Origin: Enterococcus villorum
Lineage (GTDB): Bacteria > Bacillota > Bacilli > Lactobacillales > Enterococcaceae
DNA: 55,260 nt
Assembly (NCBI RefSeq): GCF_007990225.1
Contig: NZ_BJWF01000015.1
Location: 1-55,260 of the forward strand
Direction of reading: 5' to 3'
Part shown: positions 15,765 to 24,663 of the stretch, one piece after another
How the letters are laid out: each line of letters begins with the position of its first letter
Position numbering within the stretch: position 1 is the stretch's first letter
Made by a program: the position numbers and the translations under genes
The notes under the pieces: model-generated
Seen by the model: the letters and a program-made list of their open reading frames with translations, nothing else
Told to the model about the DNA's origin: nothing
Database searches by the model: none

Positions 15765-16206
15765 CTCTTCTCTAACTCTCCTCTTAAATAAATATATACT
15801 GCTTGTTTTATTTTTAGCATATTCATTTCTATAAGAATAACCTTAATATACCGAGCACATGGTAAAATATATTACATAACTTTCCACTTTTATTTTCCAA
15901 CAAATTCCCCTTATTTTATAACATTTACTAGCTTGTAATCTACACCATAAAAAAATAAAAAAAAGGACATAAGATACACCTTGGCATCTTCAGCCCTTTT
16001 CTAGAGTACATATATACAGTTATTAAAGAGATAAAAAATTAAAATTCATTTGACGTTCATTCTATTTAACTACAGTTATTTACGAATTCTATAAAAACAA
16101 AGCATGCATCTAGACACTGACTTTTACCCATCTATTGGTAAGTTTTTATCCATTGTCGCACATTTTTTCACTTTATTCTTTATATGTACTTTCTGTTAGC
16201 GATCAA
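15765..16206. other. Region between the two Mga-like genes
   Basis: 442 bp without a supportable gene. It holds a probable terminator of the 16207 gene on the minus strand (15956-16004: AAGAT/ATCTT and GGGC/GTCC arms followed by eight Ts). The remainder is AT-rich and presumably contains the promoter of the 14292 gene. Confidence 0.5.
15956..16004 (-). terminator. Probable terminator of second Mga-like gene
   Basis: On the minus strand an imperfect stem (GGGC..AAGAT with ATCTT..GTCC) is followed by eight Ts. Confidence 0.6.
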
Positions 16207-17691
16207 TCATATGAAAATATTTTTTCGAAAACCATTTAATTCTTCTTTTTTATTTATCAAAAAAGAATGTAGTTTTTTGACAAATTCTTCCCCAAAATAA
16301 TTTGGTACACCAATTATTTTTACATTTTCAATATGACTGTTATCAAAACAATTAGTTAAAATACAGTCATAGGCAGTTAATTGTTTTGATAGATTTTGTT
16401 CTAAAGGTGGTAAGATATCTACTTCATATGTATTCCTAAAATGATACTCAATTTCTTCTTTCAACATTTTCAGATGCCCCGCTGGTATGTCTAATAGTAA
16501 GGCTGCTTTTATTTTAATCATCGGTTTACGTATCTCTGCTCGAAATTCAGGCCATTGTGACATCAACGTATAGATTGATTGATAGAGCATATTGTTTTTA
16601 TCGGCAAGAGGTAATAATAGCTCTTCGTAGATGATATGAAGTTTTTCTTTTACGATTAATACAATATCTTGTCGATCTTTCATCAGTTCTAACACAAAAT
16701 CTTCTTCTACATTATTTAAAATAAATGTAGGACCAATGGCACGAATGCCACTACATAAAATAGCCTGTATCAACGCTTCTTGATTACAGCAATTAATCAT
16801 TAATTCCTGACTCACTTCTAAGAGAAGTTTTTCAAACTTCTCTTTTAAAAGCAATTGACTCGTTCCTATCTGTGTCAAATCTTCATTTAATTTGAATGGC
16901 GCATGAAAATAATCGAACAGATTAAATAAAACTTGTTCGGTCAATTCGATTCCAAATACTTGTTGCCATTGCTCTTTTAACTTGTTGTCATTTGTAATCA
17001 TTGAATAATCAAAGGGGGGCAGCTTTTCGTTTGAGCAATCCCCAAATTTACATCGATAAACGGCTACCCATATTTTTATACGCATTTTATTTAATAATAA
17101 GTAATGTTGATCATCAGCAACCATCTTGTCTTTATTTTTCTTATAGAAACGATTTAACACGATATCTATCAACTGAAACTCTTCTTTTTTTAAAAGAAAA
17201 TCAAGCGAAAGGTACATCTCATAAAATAAACTTGAGAAAAATTTACGTATGTTTTTCTCATTCCCAATCAATTTTAAGTCATTCGTAATTTGAATCTCGT
17301 ATTTCTTCATTAGAATATTCAATTTGGTATGTAATCGATTTAATTGTGTTTCAGAAATAAATAACTGGTCACACAACTCTCCTTTAGTAATCATAGGATC
17401 TATGAATATAGCTTCAAGCATTTTACATTCAATGCTCTTTTGCAAGAAAATGGAATAGATATAGGATTTAGAAATTCTCAAATCTTTATTTAAAAAAACA
17501 CCATATTTAAATGAAGTTTCTATTTTTAGTGGCTCAATCATCTCATTTAGTTGTTTGATATCCGTGCGAATAGTTTTTTCAACACCACCAATTTCTTTCA
17601 CAATTTCTGAAATAGTCAGCCAATCGTTTTTCCATAATAACTCTAATAATGCCAACTGCCTCGAACTTTGTTTGTTTAGTAAATGTTTCAT
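16207..17691 (-). CDS. Mga-like HTH regulator 2
   Basis: 494 residues and colinear with the 14292 gene. It has an N-terminal HTH (WLTISEIVKEIGGVEKTIRTD), a second HTH (KGELCDQLFISETQLNRL), helical PRD-like regions, and a C-terminal IKAALLLDIPAGHLKMLKEE segment matching the EIIB-like part of its neighbour. The two are clearly paralogues from an old duplication. AGGAGGGAG precedes the ATG. Both point toward the LPXTG/WxL-like locus; one might regulate the other. Confidence 0.87.
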   Translation of the reverse strand: MKHLLNKQSSRQLALLELLWKNDWLTISEIVKEIGGVEKTIRTDIKQLNEMIEPLKIETSFKYGVFLNKDLRISKSYIYSIFLQKSIECKMLEAIFIDPMITKGELCDQLFISETQLNRLHTKLNILMKKYEIQITNDLKLIGNEKNIRKFFSSLFYEMYLSLDFLLKKEEFQLIDIVLNRFYKKNKDKMVADDQHYLLLNKMRIKIWVAVYRCKFGDCSNEKLPPFDYSMITNDNKLKEQWQQVFGIELTEQVLFNLFDYFHAPFKLNEDLTQIGTSQLLLKEKFEKLLLEVSQELMINCCNQEALIQAILCSGIRAIGPTFILNNVEEDFVLELMKDRQDIVLIVKEKLHIIYEELLLPLADKNNMLYQSIYTLMSQWPEFRAEIRKPMIKIKAALLLDIPAGHLKMLKEEIEYHFRNTYEVDILPPLEQNLSKQLTAYDCILTNCFDNSHIENVKIIGVPNYFGEEFVKKLHSFLINKKEELNGFRKNIFI

Positions 17692-17862
17692 ATCTCCCTC
17701 CTAATCAATTCATTTTTTTATGCTTTGTTGAGGAGAACATCCTACTATATTCATTTTAATGTAATAAAATGAGTATGTCTACCACTACATTAAAATATTA
17801 TTAAAAAAATGGTAGTTTTTTCTAATTTTATATTTTTCGATTACGTATATTGGGAAAAACGA

Positions 17863-17922
17863 TAAAAAAACACTTAAACTTGATTCAATTCATTCTTGTC
17901 CTCAAATTTAAGTGTTTGCTTT
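17863..17922. terminator. Bidirectional terminator after the transporter-reductase operon
   Basis: Long arms AAACACTTAAATTTGA and TCAAGTTTAAGTGTTT on the minus strand, followed by seven Ts. It closes the minus-strand operon ending at 18009. Confidence 0.8.
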
Positions 17923-18008
17923 TTAGATTTAGTAAAAAAATATATAATTTTTCTAGTCATTTAGTCAAAAAACATATTCTATTTTGTTTTAAACTATATT
18001 TATCTTTT

Positions 18009-19331
18009 TTATTTCAACAGATAAGATAAATCACTAGCCAACGTCGGATAACCCATGATCATTTGTGTAAGGTCTTTTTTTCGCATCTTTTGGTTGATTA
18101 ATAAGTTTAACGTATTGATTAAGTCATCTGCGTGTTCACTTAATACACTGGCACCGACTAAATATCCCTTTGTGTCATAAATCAATTGTGCTCTGGCAAT
18201 TGGCTCGTTTTCTCGTCGATAGGTAAACCAGCTAGTCATATCGATTTCTTCCAATTGATGCTTTTCAGTAAGTTGATTTTTTATTATTCCTACTTGAGCT
18301 AGTTTGGGACTAGTAAAGACAATCGTAGGGATATTCGGATAACTGATTTTTTCAGCAGAATTTTTAGTTAAATAATCAGCAATGTAATTTCCTTCAAACG
18401 TTGCGACTGGTGTTAATTTAGGTTCTGTTCGTGCTACAATGTCTCCACATGCAAAAATAATAGGATTTGTTGTTTGCAAATATTCATTTACTACTATCCC
18501 CTGTTTATTTACTTCTACATTTGCTGCTTCAAGGTTTAAACGCTCAATATTAGGTTGACGTCCAGTTGCACAAAATATAGCATCCGCTTGTAATTCTTTG
18601 ATTTGGGATTGTAATTGATAACGATCGTCTACTTTGACAATACGTTGAGAATCAAAGTCAAAAACAAATTGAATCCCTGCTCTTTCCATTTGCTCCACCA
18701 ATTGCTTCACTAACTTCTCTTCAAACGCTTTTAATGGACGCTGATTATGGTGGACGATGGTTACTTTACTGCCAGCAGCATGAGCAATCATTGCTAATTC
18801 AAACGCAACATAGCCAGCGCCAATAAAAATAATTTCCTCAGGTAACTCAGTTAATGATAAAAAATCAGTACTTGTTTGCAAATATTGATTGCCTTCAATG
18901 GGTAAAATGGCCGGCCTTTGTCCTGTGGCAAGGACGAAGTGAGTAGCTGTAATGGTTTCTTCACCCACAACTATGGTATGTTCATTAATAAAGTGAGCTT
19001 TTCCTGATAAATAATCAATATCGGCAGAGGCTAACTCAGCTTGACGATTTTTTGAAACTGGGTCTGTGAATGTTCGTTTAAAGGCTTGTAGTGCTTGCCA
19101 ATCCACAAGCGGTACTTTTGAAAATCCTTTCCCTAACAGTTGTTCGACACGTTTTTTTGTTTCAAGCCCATTTAATAAGATTTTTTTTGGATCGCATCCA
19201 CGATTTGGACATGTGCCCCCCCAAAGATTTTCTTCAATGACTAACACTTGCTTACCCGCTTCTTTTAATCCATAGGCAGCACTTAGACCAGCGACACCTG
19301 AACCAATCACGATTTCATCATATTTTTTCAT
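18009..19331 (-). CDS. FAD/NAD(P) disulfide oxidoreductase (glutathione-reductase-like)
   Basis: 440 residues. FAD-binding GSGVAGLSAAYGL, redox pair C41/C46 in GGTCPNRGCDPKK, NAD(P)-binding IFIGAGYVAFELA and FAD-contacting ACGDIV are visible, followed by a dimerisation domain. This is the class I pyridine-nucleotide disulfide oxidoreductase fold. Two departures from glutathione reductase stand out: the redox motif reads CPNRGC instead of CVNVGC, and the C-terminal HPTxxE motif that supplies the acid/base His-Glu pair reads YPTLASD. Its substrate may therefore differ from glutathione. It overlaps the ATPase gene by 14 bp, so it is co-translated with the transporter and probably acts on the imported compound. 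Confidence 0.85.
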   Translation of the reverse strand: MKKYDEIVIGSGVAGLSAAYGLKEAGKQVLVIEENLWGGTCPNRGCDPKKILLNGLETKKRVEQLLGKGFSKVPLVDWQALQAFKRTFTDPVSKNRQAELASADIDYLSGKAHFINEHTIVVGEETITATHFVLATGQRPAILPIEGNQYLQTSTDFLSLTELPEEIIFIGAGYVAFELAMIAHAAGSKVTIVHHNQRPLKAFEEKLVKQLVEQMERAGIQFVFDFDSQRIVKVDDRYQLQSQIKELQADAIFCATGRQPNIERLNLEAANVEVNKQGIVVNEYLQTTNPIIFACGDIVARTEPKLTPVATFEGNYIADYLTKNSAEKISYPNIPTIVFTSPKLAQVGIIKNQLTEKHQLEEIDMTSWFTYRRENEPIARAQLIYDTKGYLVGASVLSEHADDLINTLNLLINQKMRKKDLTQMIMGYPTLASDLSYLLK

Positions 19332-20283
19332 TTTCCCTTTCCTTTCTGCTTAAATATGTCAAGATATCTTTTCTAGTCACTTCACCTATCCATTCGTTAT
19401 TTTCTTGAATAGTTATTATTTCGTGTTGACTCAATAATTTATAAACTTCATTCAAAGGTGTACTTAAATAAACAAATGGCTGATTGGAATGGTGCTGGTT
19501 TTGTGAATAGCATTTAGCTAAAACCAAATCTTTGACAGTTTGTTGTTTTTGCTGAATCGTTTCATCAAAAAAACTTCGCACAAAATTGTTCTTTGGTGAG
19601 GCCAGTAATTGTTCGGGAGTGTCACACTGAATAAGTTCACCATCTTTCATAACAGCGATTCGATCCCCTAATTTTATTGCTTCATCCATATTATGTGTAA
19701 CAAATACAATAGTTGTCCCTAATTCTTGGTGTAATGACAAAACAAGATCTTGCAATGAGCTCCTTGACAACGGGTCCAATGCACTGAAAGGTTCATCCAT
19801 TAAAATCACTTCTGGACTAGCTGCTAGTGCTCGCAGTATGCCGATTCTTTGTTGTTCGCCACCTGATAATTCTTGAGGCATTCTATTTCGATAAATTTTT
19901 GGATCCAGTCCTACTTTCTCAAGTAATTGATCAACTACCTGCTCTCTTTTTTTTCTTTCCCAACCAATCATTTCTGGGATGACTTCAATGTTTTGTTTCA
20001 CTGACATTGTTGGAAAAAGTGCTATTTGTTGTAACACATAGCCCATTTGCCATCTCATTTTCTGCAGGTTATATTCTTTTAAAGATTTTCCCTTAAAAAA
20101 TATTTCACCAACACTCGGCTGAGAAAGACCATTAATCATTTTGAGCGAAGTTGTTTTTCCACTACCAGAAGGACCAACTAATACGAAAATTTCCCCTTCA
20201 TCAATTGACAGACTTAATTCTTTAATTGCATATTTCTCTCCGTATTTTTTTTGTATTTGCTTAAATTCAATCAAACGATTCAT
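19318..20283 (-). CDS. ABC transporter ATPase with CBS-like tail (EgtV/OpuCA type)
   Basis: 321 residues. Walker [10 protein letters not shown] (37-45), signature LSGGEQQR, Walker [13 protein letters not shown] and the His switch in [10 protein letters not shown] are all intact. After residue 250 there is a CBS-like region ([19 protein letters not shown] then [11 protein letters not shown]), as in osmolyte-family ATPases such as OpuCA and EgtV. Its start overlaps the stop of the permease gene by four bases (ATGA). It energises uptake at the inner face of the membrane. Confidence 0.92.
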   Translation of the reverse strand: MNRLIEFKQIQKKYGEKYAIKELSLSIDEGEIFVLVGPSGSGKTTSLKMINGLSQPSVGEIFFKGKSLKEYNLQKMRWQMGYVLQQIALFPTMSVKQNIEVIPEMIGWERKKREQVVDQLLEKVGLDPKIYRNRMPQELSGGEQQRIGILRALAASPEVILMDEPFSALDPLSRSSLQDLVLSLHQELGTTIVFVTHNMDEAIKLGDRIAVMKDGELIQCDTPEQLLASPKNNFVRSFFDETIQQKQQTVKDLVLAKCYSQNQHHSNQPFVYLSTPLNEVYKLLSQHEIITIQENNEWIGEVTRKDILTYLSRKERENEKI

Positions 20284-21818
20284 TTATTTTCCTCCTTCAG
20301 TAGGCCTTCTTTTTTTAAGAATGTCTGTGCTACTTCTGCAGGTTGTTTTTTTTCTACATTCACTTGATAGTTCATTTCAATCATTTGCTCTTCGGTGATC
20401 TTGCCTGAAAGTTTGTTTAACGCTTTAACAATCGATTGATGTTCGTTAGCAAAAGTCGTGGTCATCAATGGTGCACCTTGATAAGCTGGAAATAAACCTC
20501 GGTCATCTTCCAAGGTTACTAGGTCATATTGTTTTAGCTCACTATCAGTTGAATAAGCATCCACCACATTTACCTCGCCATTGTTTATCGCCTGATAGCG
20601 TAAACTCGGCTCCATACTTTGAACACTTGGAAAATTCAGTTGATAAGTTTTTTGAATTCCTTTATAACCGTCAGACCGATCGATAAACTCTAAAGTAAAT
20701 CCTGCTTTGATTTGATTTTCAACCATGGCTAGATCAGAAATTGTTTTTAAATTATTTTCTTTGGCAAATGATTTTTTCACTGCCAAAGCGTACGTATTTT
20801 GATAAGCCATTGGTTGTAAAAGCTTCATATCAAACTGTTTGCTTAACAATAAATCTGCTTGTTCATATGTTTCTTTTTTATCTAATTGTTTCCCTTTTAA
20901 AGCATCGGGCACCTTCACCAAACTCTCTAAAACTGTTCCAGTAAACTCAGGATAGATATCAATTTGTTGGTTTTCTAGTGCACTAAAAAGAAAGCTTGTC
21001 TTGCCAAAATTTGGCTTTAAGTCAACTTTAGCATCTGTCTCATTTTCAATTAATGCTTTGTACATTTGAATCAAAATATCTGGTTCAGACCCAAGTTTAC
21101 CAGCAATTGTAATCTTTTCCTCCTTAAAAACACCACTTTGGTATAAAGAGGTACCTCCAATTCCTAAAAGAACAATAAATAATGTCATCACAGTGTATCT
21201 AGGTTTTAGATATTGTAAAAGACGGATCAAACTACTAAAAATAATCGCTAATAAAGCGGAACTAATAGCACCAATCAATGTTAACACTGGCGTATTACGA
21301 TCGATTCCTAATAAGATAAACGTTCCTAACCCACCGGCGCCAATTAAAGCTGCCAAGGTAGCCGTACCAATAATTAATACTAATGCTGTACGAATACCGG
21401 AGATAATAACTGGTAACGCGATAGGTAATTCTACTTTGAGCAAACGTCTCATTCTAGACATGCCAAACGCTACAGCAGCTTCTTCAATGGATGGATCAAT
21501 TTCACTAAGTCCGATATACGTATTTTGAAATATCGGTAACAATGCATAAATAACTAAAGCAATTAGTGCAGGTACTGTGCCAATACCAACAAATGGAATC
21601 AACAAACCTAATAAGGCAAGTGATGGAATCGTCTGAAGCACACTGGTTATTTGTAATAAAACCTCGGCCATTTTTTTATGGTTAACTGACCAAATCGCTA
21701 GAGGAATCGCAATAATGATCGCAAGCAATAAGGCGATTAATGAGATAGATAAATGCTGAAATGTAGCGGTGATTAGTTCGTTCTTTCTTTCAATAAGAGT
21801 TTGGATAAAATTATTCAT
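20280..21818 (-). CDS. Permease-substrate-binding fusion (EgtU / OpuF-type)
   Basis: 512 residues. Residues 1-210 are an OpuC-type permease with about six helices and a coupling loop ([19 protein letters not shown]). A tether helix (about 212-230) leads to a periplasmic-binding-type domain (about 235-505) containing [20 protein letters not shown] and [11 protein letters not shown]. This single-chain fusion is the layout of EgtU, the ergothioneine importer of Streptococcus pneumoniae, and of OpuFB, a glycine-betaine importer. I favour EgtU because a disulfide oxidoreductase shares the operon, but the ligand is unproven. AAAGGAAGGG precedes the ATG; the promoter is at 21845-21873. Confidence 0.85.
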   Translation of the reverse strand: MNNFIQTLIERKNELITATFQHLSISLIALLLAIIIAIPLAIWSVNHKKMAEVLLQITSVLQTIPSLALLGLLIPFVGIGTVPALIALVIYALLPIFQNTYIGLSEIDPSIEEAAVAFGMSRMRRLLKVELPIALPVIISGIRTALVLIIGTATLAALIGAGGLGTFILLGIDRNTPVLTLIGAISSALLAIIFSSLIRLLQYLKPRYTVMTLFIVLLGIGGTSLYQSGVFKEEKITIAGKLGSEPDILIQMYKALIENETDAKVDLKPNFGKTSFLFSALENQQIDIYPEFTGTVLESLVKVPDALKGKQLDKKETYEQADLLLSKQFDMKLLQPMAYQNTYALAVKKSFAKENNLKTISDLAMVENQIKAGFTLEFIDRSDGYKGIQKTYQLNFPSVQSMEPSLRYQAINNGEVNVVDAYSTDSELKQYDLVTLEDDRGLFPAYQGAPLMTTTFANEHQSIVKALNKLSGKITEEQMIEMNYQVNVEKKQPAEVAQTFLKKEGLLKEENK

Positions 21819-21844
21819 AGTCCCTTCCTTTCCACGTTAATTTA

Positions 21845-21873
21845 AGTATAAACATAGTCTAAATAATTCCCAA
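21845..21873 (-). promoter_or_regulatory. Promoter of transporter-reductase operon
   Basis: On the minus strand, TTGGGA (21868-21873), 17-bp spacer, TATACT (21845-21850), about 27 bp before the permease start. Confidence 0.65.
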
Positions 21874-22125
21874 ATAAGTTGTCTCAAAAGAAAACCTACG
21901 ATGCTTCCCTTATTGTTAAATGATCAATAAATACCCCTAATCCTAGCATGTTAATGAGAACACCAAAACACTTGGTAACTATTAGTTTTTTTTGATGACT
22001 ACTCCAATTTTAATTGGAGCAAAACAACTTTTTATATCTACATAAATACATGACTTTACTAATGTTTACTGATGTTAGCGTGAAAATCTACTTTTTGAAG
22101 ACTACTAATTCAATCTTAGTGTACG

Positions 22126-22155
22126 AAAAAAGGAGTGGATTTCTCCACTCCATAA
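22126..22155 (-). terminator. Terminator-like hairpin
   Basis: Perfect 8-bp stem with a four-base loop, followed by TTTTTT on the minus strand. Confidence 0.7.
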
Positions 22156-22204
22156 AAGTCTAACTTTTTGAAAAATATTCCACTCAAAAGGTGACTTTTC
22201 ACAT

Positions 22205-22268
22205 TTTATAAAAATAAAACAGCCAGCAAAGTTGAAACCTCGTGGGGGAGATATTTTTTCTGCTGGCT
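22205..22268 (-). terminator. Long-loop terminator-like hairpin
   Basis: Stem AGCCAGCA/TGCTGGCT with a 32-nt loop containing CTCCCCCACGAGG on the minus strand, then GTTTTATTTTTA. Confidence 0.5.
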
Positions 22269-22419
22269 TGTTCATTAGTTATTATACTGCAATTTCCTAC
22301 TTTGTATTAAAAAAGTAATAATTGATCATTTTAAACTCATAAACGTTGTATTTTTCTCTTTTTTTCCTCTTTTTTCTGTTTTTAGATTGAAATTCTCACA
22401 AGATTTGTTTAAAACTAAT

Positions 22420-22707
22420 TTAAATAATTAGTTTTCCAGAGTCCTCTTTCAGTCCATATAATGGATAAGTTTGATGATCTTTTTGATAAACAATGTCTTT
22501 CTCACGATTTTTCATTAAAAACAGTAATAGTTCGTTTAGCGAAAGAACGGACTTTCTTTCTTCAAAAGTAAGGACACATTGATTCATCTGGTTTGTTCGA
22601 ATACTCGTTAGTGGTACAATCTGCTCCTCTTTGTTTAAATAGATTCCTTTGTACTCTCTTTTCGTTGGCGAATTGGTTATCAGAGTTAATAAATCTGCTG
22701 CACGCAT
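22420..22707 (-). CDS. Hypothetical protein, 95 residues
   Basis: A 95-residue soluble protein, with no signal peptide or membrane segment. It has a mixed pattern: predicted strands (KGIYLNKEEQIVPLTSI, QCVLTFEE) followed by a helix (LSLNELLLFLMKN) and two further strands. The fold could be a small ligand- or protein-binding domain, but no family was recognised. AAAGGAG precedes the ATG at good spacing, which supports real translation. It is divergent from the YitT-type gene and followed by the hairpins at 22.1-22.3 kb. Confidence 0.6.
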   Translation of the reverse strand: MRAADLLTLITNSPTKREYKGIYLNKEEQIVPLTSIRTNQMNQCVLTFEERKSVLSLNELLLFLMKNREKDIVYQKDHQTYPLYGLKEDSGKLII

Positions 22708-22761
22708 CGTGGGCTCCTTTGTAATGATGATATTTTTTTACAAGATTTTTCCATTTCTCTC

Positions 22762-22789
22762 TTGAAGATTATCGATCAGCAAGTATAAT
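22762..22789 (+). promoter_or_regulatory. Promoter of YitT-type gene
   Basis: TTGAAG (22762-22767), 16-bp spacer, perfect TATAAT (22784-22789), about 40 bp before the start codon. Confidence 0.7.
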
Positions 22790-22830
22790 AAAGAAGTTGC
22801 TGAAAATTTTCATAAAAAAAGAGGATAGAC

Positions 22831-23487
22831 ATGAAAAAATTAAAATTATTTACAGATCTAATTGGTATAATCTTTGGCGCTGCGATTTATGGATTAGCGG
22901 TAACCGGAATCAATATTCCTGCAAAATTAGCAGATGGTGGCGTGACAGGAATTGCCCTTTTATTGAATAACTTATTTGGTTTTGCACCTTCTATTACCTC
23001 GCTGATTTTTAACTTGCCATTATTGTTGATCTCTTTATTTATTTTTGGAAAACAGGCTTTTCTTCGCACGATCATTGGCACGTTTTCTTTAGTATTCTTT
23101 TTACATCTATGGGAAGGGTTGCACATTCATTTTGCTGTACAAAGCCTTTTAATTAATAGTTTAATGACAGGTGTGTTATCTGGTATCGGTTGTGGTCTTG
23201 TTTTTCGCTTTGGTGGAAGTACAGGTGGTACAGACATCATTTATCAAGTATTTGAAAAATATTTCCAGATCAAAATTGGAAAAAGTTTATTTCTCGTTAC
23301 TTTCGGTATCTTGATTGTCTCATTATTATATTTAGATATTATACATTTTATTTATACACTAGTTAGTTGTTCTATCTTGTCTTATACTTTGAATAAAATA
23401 AAATATCTTGATATTACTAATCCATTTAAATTTATTTCTTCTGCTAGAGAAAACGAAACAATCAAGTCTTTTGATTCTGCAGAATAA
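22831..23487 (+). CDS. YitT/DUF161 family membrane protein, short form
   Basis: 218 residues with five or six membrane helices. Family landmarks are visible: GAAIYGLAVTGINIPAKLADGG, GVTGIALLL and the duplicated RFGGSTGGTDIIYQ. Typical YitT proteins are near 280 residues and carry a C-terminal DUF2179 domain; this one stops soon after the membrane part. Function of the family is not established. AGAGGATAG precedes the ATG, a promoter lies at 22762 and a terminator at 23528, so it is monocistronic. Confidence 0.85.
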   Translation: MKKLKLFTDLIGIIFGAAIYGLAVTGINIPAKLADGGVTGIALLLNNLFGFAPSITSLIFNLPLLLISLFIFGKQAFLRTIIGTFSLVFFLHLWEGLHIHFAVQSLLINSLMTGVLSGIGCGLVFRFGGSTGGTDIIYQVFEKYFQIKIGKSLFLVTFGILIVSLLYLDIIHFIYTLVSCSILSYTLNKIKYLDITNPFKFISSARENETIKSFDSAE

Positions 23488-23527
23488 AAGACATCAATTC
23501 CTTAGAAACTTTTACTATTTTTTTAAT

Positions 23528-23564
23528 GACCAAAAAGCTTTTGTCCTTTTTGGTCATTTTTTTA
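23528..23564. terminator. Bidirectional terminator
   Basis: GACCAAAAAG pairs with CTTTTTGGTC and is followed by seven Ts. It lies between the convergent YitT-type and MDR dehydrogenase genes. Confidence 0.9.
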
Positions 23565-23566
23565 TT

Positions 23567-24595
23567 TTAGCGAAAGCCACCAGTGATCACTACTTTTCCT
23601 TGTACTTTTCCCGATTCTACCTCTTTCGTTGCCTGCTTTAATGTATCAGCGGATATTCCTTCTTTATATACTTTTCCTAAATTGGTATGAATTTTATTTT
23701 CTTCGATCAATTTTGTGAGATGAATTAATATCTCCCCTTGTGTCTCAATCTGTTTTTCATGATCTGTTTTTGCAAACATGTATTCCCAATCAAAAGTGAC
23801 AGACAAATTTTTAAACTTTGATATATCAATAGGCTCATCGACCCCCACAATCATGCCAATATGTCCCATTGGTTGAATGATTTCTACAAGTTCTGTTAAG
23901 TAAGGACGAATATCAAATAATACAGCGACAGCATCTACTTTATCCATGCCAACTTTTTCTAACTGAGGTTTTACTGGTTGGTGATAATCAATTGGGTAGT
24001 CTACACCATTGGATTTTAACCACTCAAAGTTTTTTTGACTGGCTGTAGCAGCAACTTTTAAACCACACCATTTTGCTAATTGCGTTAAAATCGAACCGAC
24101 TCCGCCACCACCGTTGATTACGAGTATGTTTTTAGTCGTATTGGCTACTTCTTTTGGTATAAATTGAAACTTTTCAAAGAGTAGTTCATAAGCTGTAATC
24201 GCCGTTAATGGTAATGCAGCACACGCTTCATCCGTTAAATTGTTTGGAGCCTTTGCCACGATACGTTCATCCACTAACTGAAATTCCTGGTTACTTCCTG
24301 AACGCTTAGATGTGCCCGCATAATAGATGCGATCTCCTATAGCATAGTCTTTAACCTCAGAACCTTTTGCTACTACTTTACCTACCGCATCAAAGCCTAA
24401 AACAGTTAACGTATTCTTCTTAACTGCTTGGTGTCTAAATTTTGTATCAACCGGATTTACCGAGACTGCTGACACTTGCACTAATAAATCTCGATGTTTA
24501 GGAATTGGTCGTTCTGTTGTTTCTTCAATAAAACTATGTGCATCTGAAATGGGTAACCCTTCATAAAAACCAATCCGTTTCATTCTTTTTTTCAT
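23567..24595 (-). CDS. Zinc-type alcohol dehydrogenase-like (MDR) oxidoreductase
   Basis: 342 residues of the medium-chain dehydrogenase/reductase superfamily, quinone-oxidoreductase-like branch. The N-terminal GroES-like part shows VSAVSVNPVDTKFRH and the FDAVGKVVAKGSEV segment. The Rossmann part has INGGGGVGSILTQLAKWCGL for NADPH. No structural-zinc cysteine cluster is visible, so it is probably zinc-free despite the common family name. Likely a cytoplasmic NADPH-dependent reductase of electrophilic carbonyls or quinones; substrate unknown. AAGGAAT precedes the ATG. Confidence 0.88.
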   Translation of the reverse strand: MKKRMKRIGFYEGLPISDAHSFIEETTERPIPKHRDLLVQVSAVSVNPVDTKFRHQAVKKNTLTVLGFDAVGKVVAKGSEVKDYAIGDRIYYAGTSKRSGSNQEFQLVDERIVAKAPNNLTDEACAALPLTAITAYELLFEKFQFIPKEVANTTKNILVINGGGGVGSILTQLAKWCGLKVAATASQKNFEWLKSNGVDYPIDYHQPVKPQLEKVGMDKVDAVAVLFDIRPYLTELVEIIQPMGHIGMIVGVDEPIDISKFKNLSVTFDWEYMFAKTDHEKQIETQGEILIHLTKLIEENKIHTNLGKVYKEGISADTLKQATKEVESGKVQGKVVITGGFR

Positions 24596-24619
24596 TGTTA
24601 ATTCCTTCTTTCATTCAAA

Positions 24620-24660
24620 TAAAAAGACCTGAATCCATCCTAACGGCAAATTCAGGTTTT
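24620..24660 (-). terminator. Terminator of 24664 gene
   Basis: On the minus strand, ACCTGAAT pairs with ATTCAGGT and is followed by CTTTTTATTT. Confidence 0.8.
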
Positions 24661-24663
24661 CTA

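Larger units (their letters stand above)
21874..22419. other. Intergenic region with two minus-strand hairpins
   Basis: No gene seen. It holds a tight 8-bp hairpin at 22132-22151 (GGAGTGGA/TCCACTCC, six Ts on the minus side) and a hairpin with a 32-nt loop at 22221-22268 (AGCCAGCA/TGCTGGCT, T-rich on the minus side). Both could terminate transcription from the 22420 gene or bound a small RNA. Confidence 0.5.
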
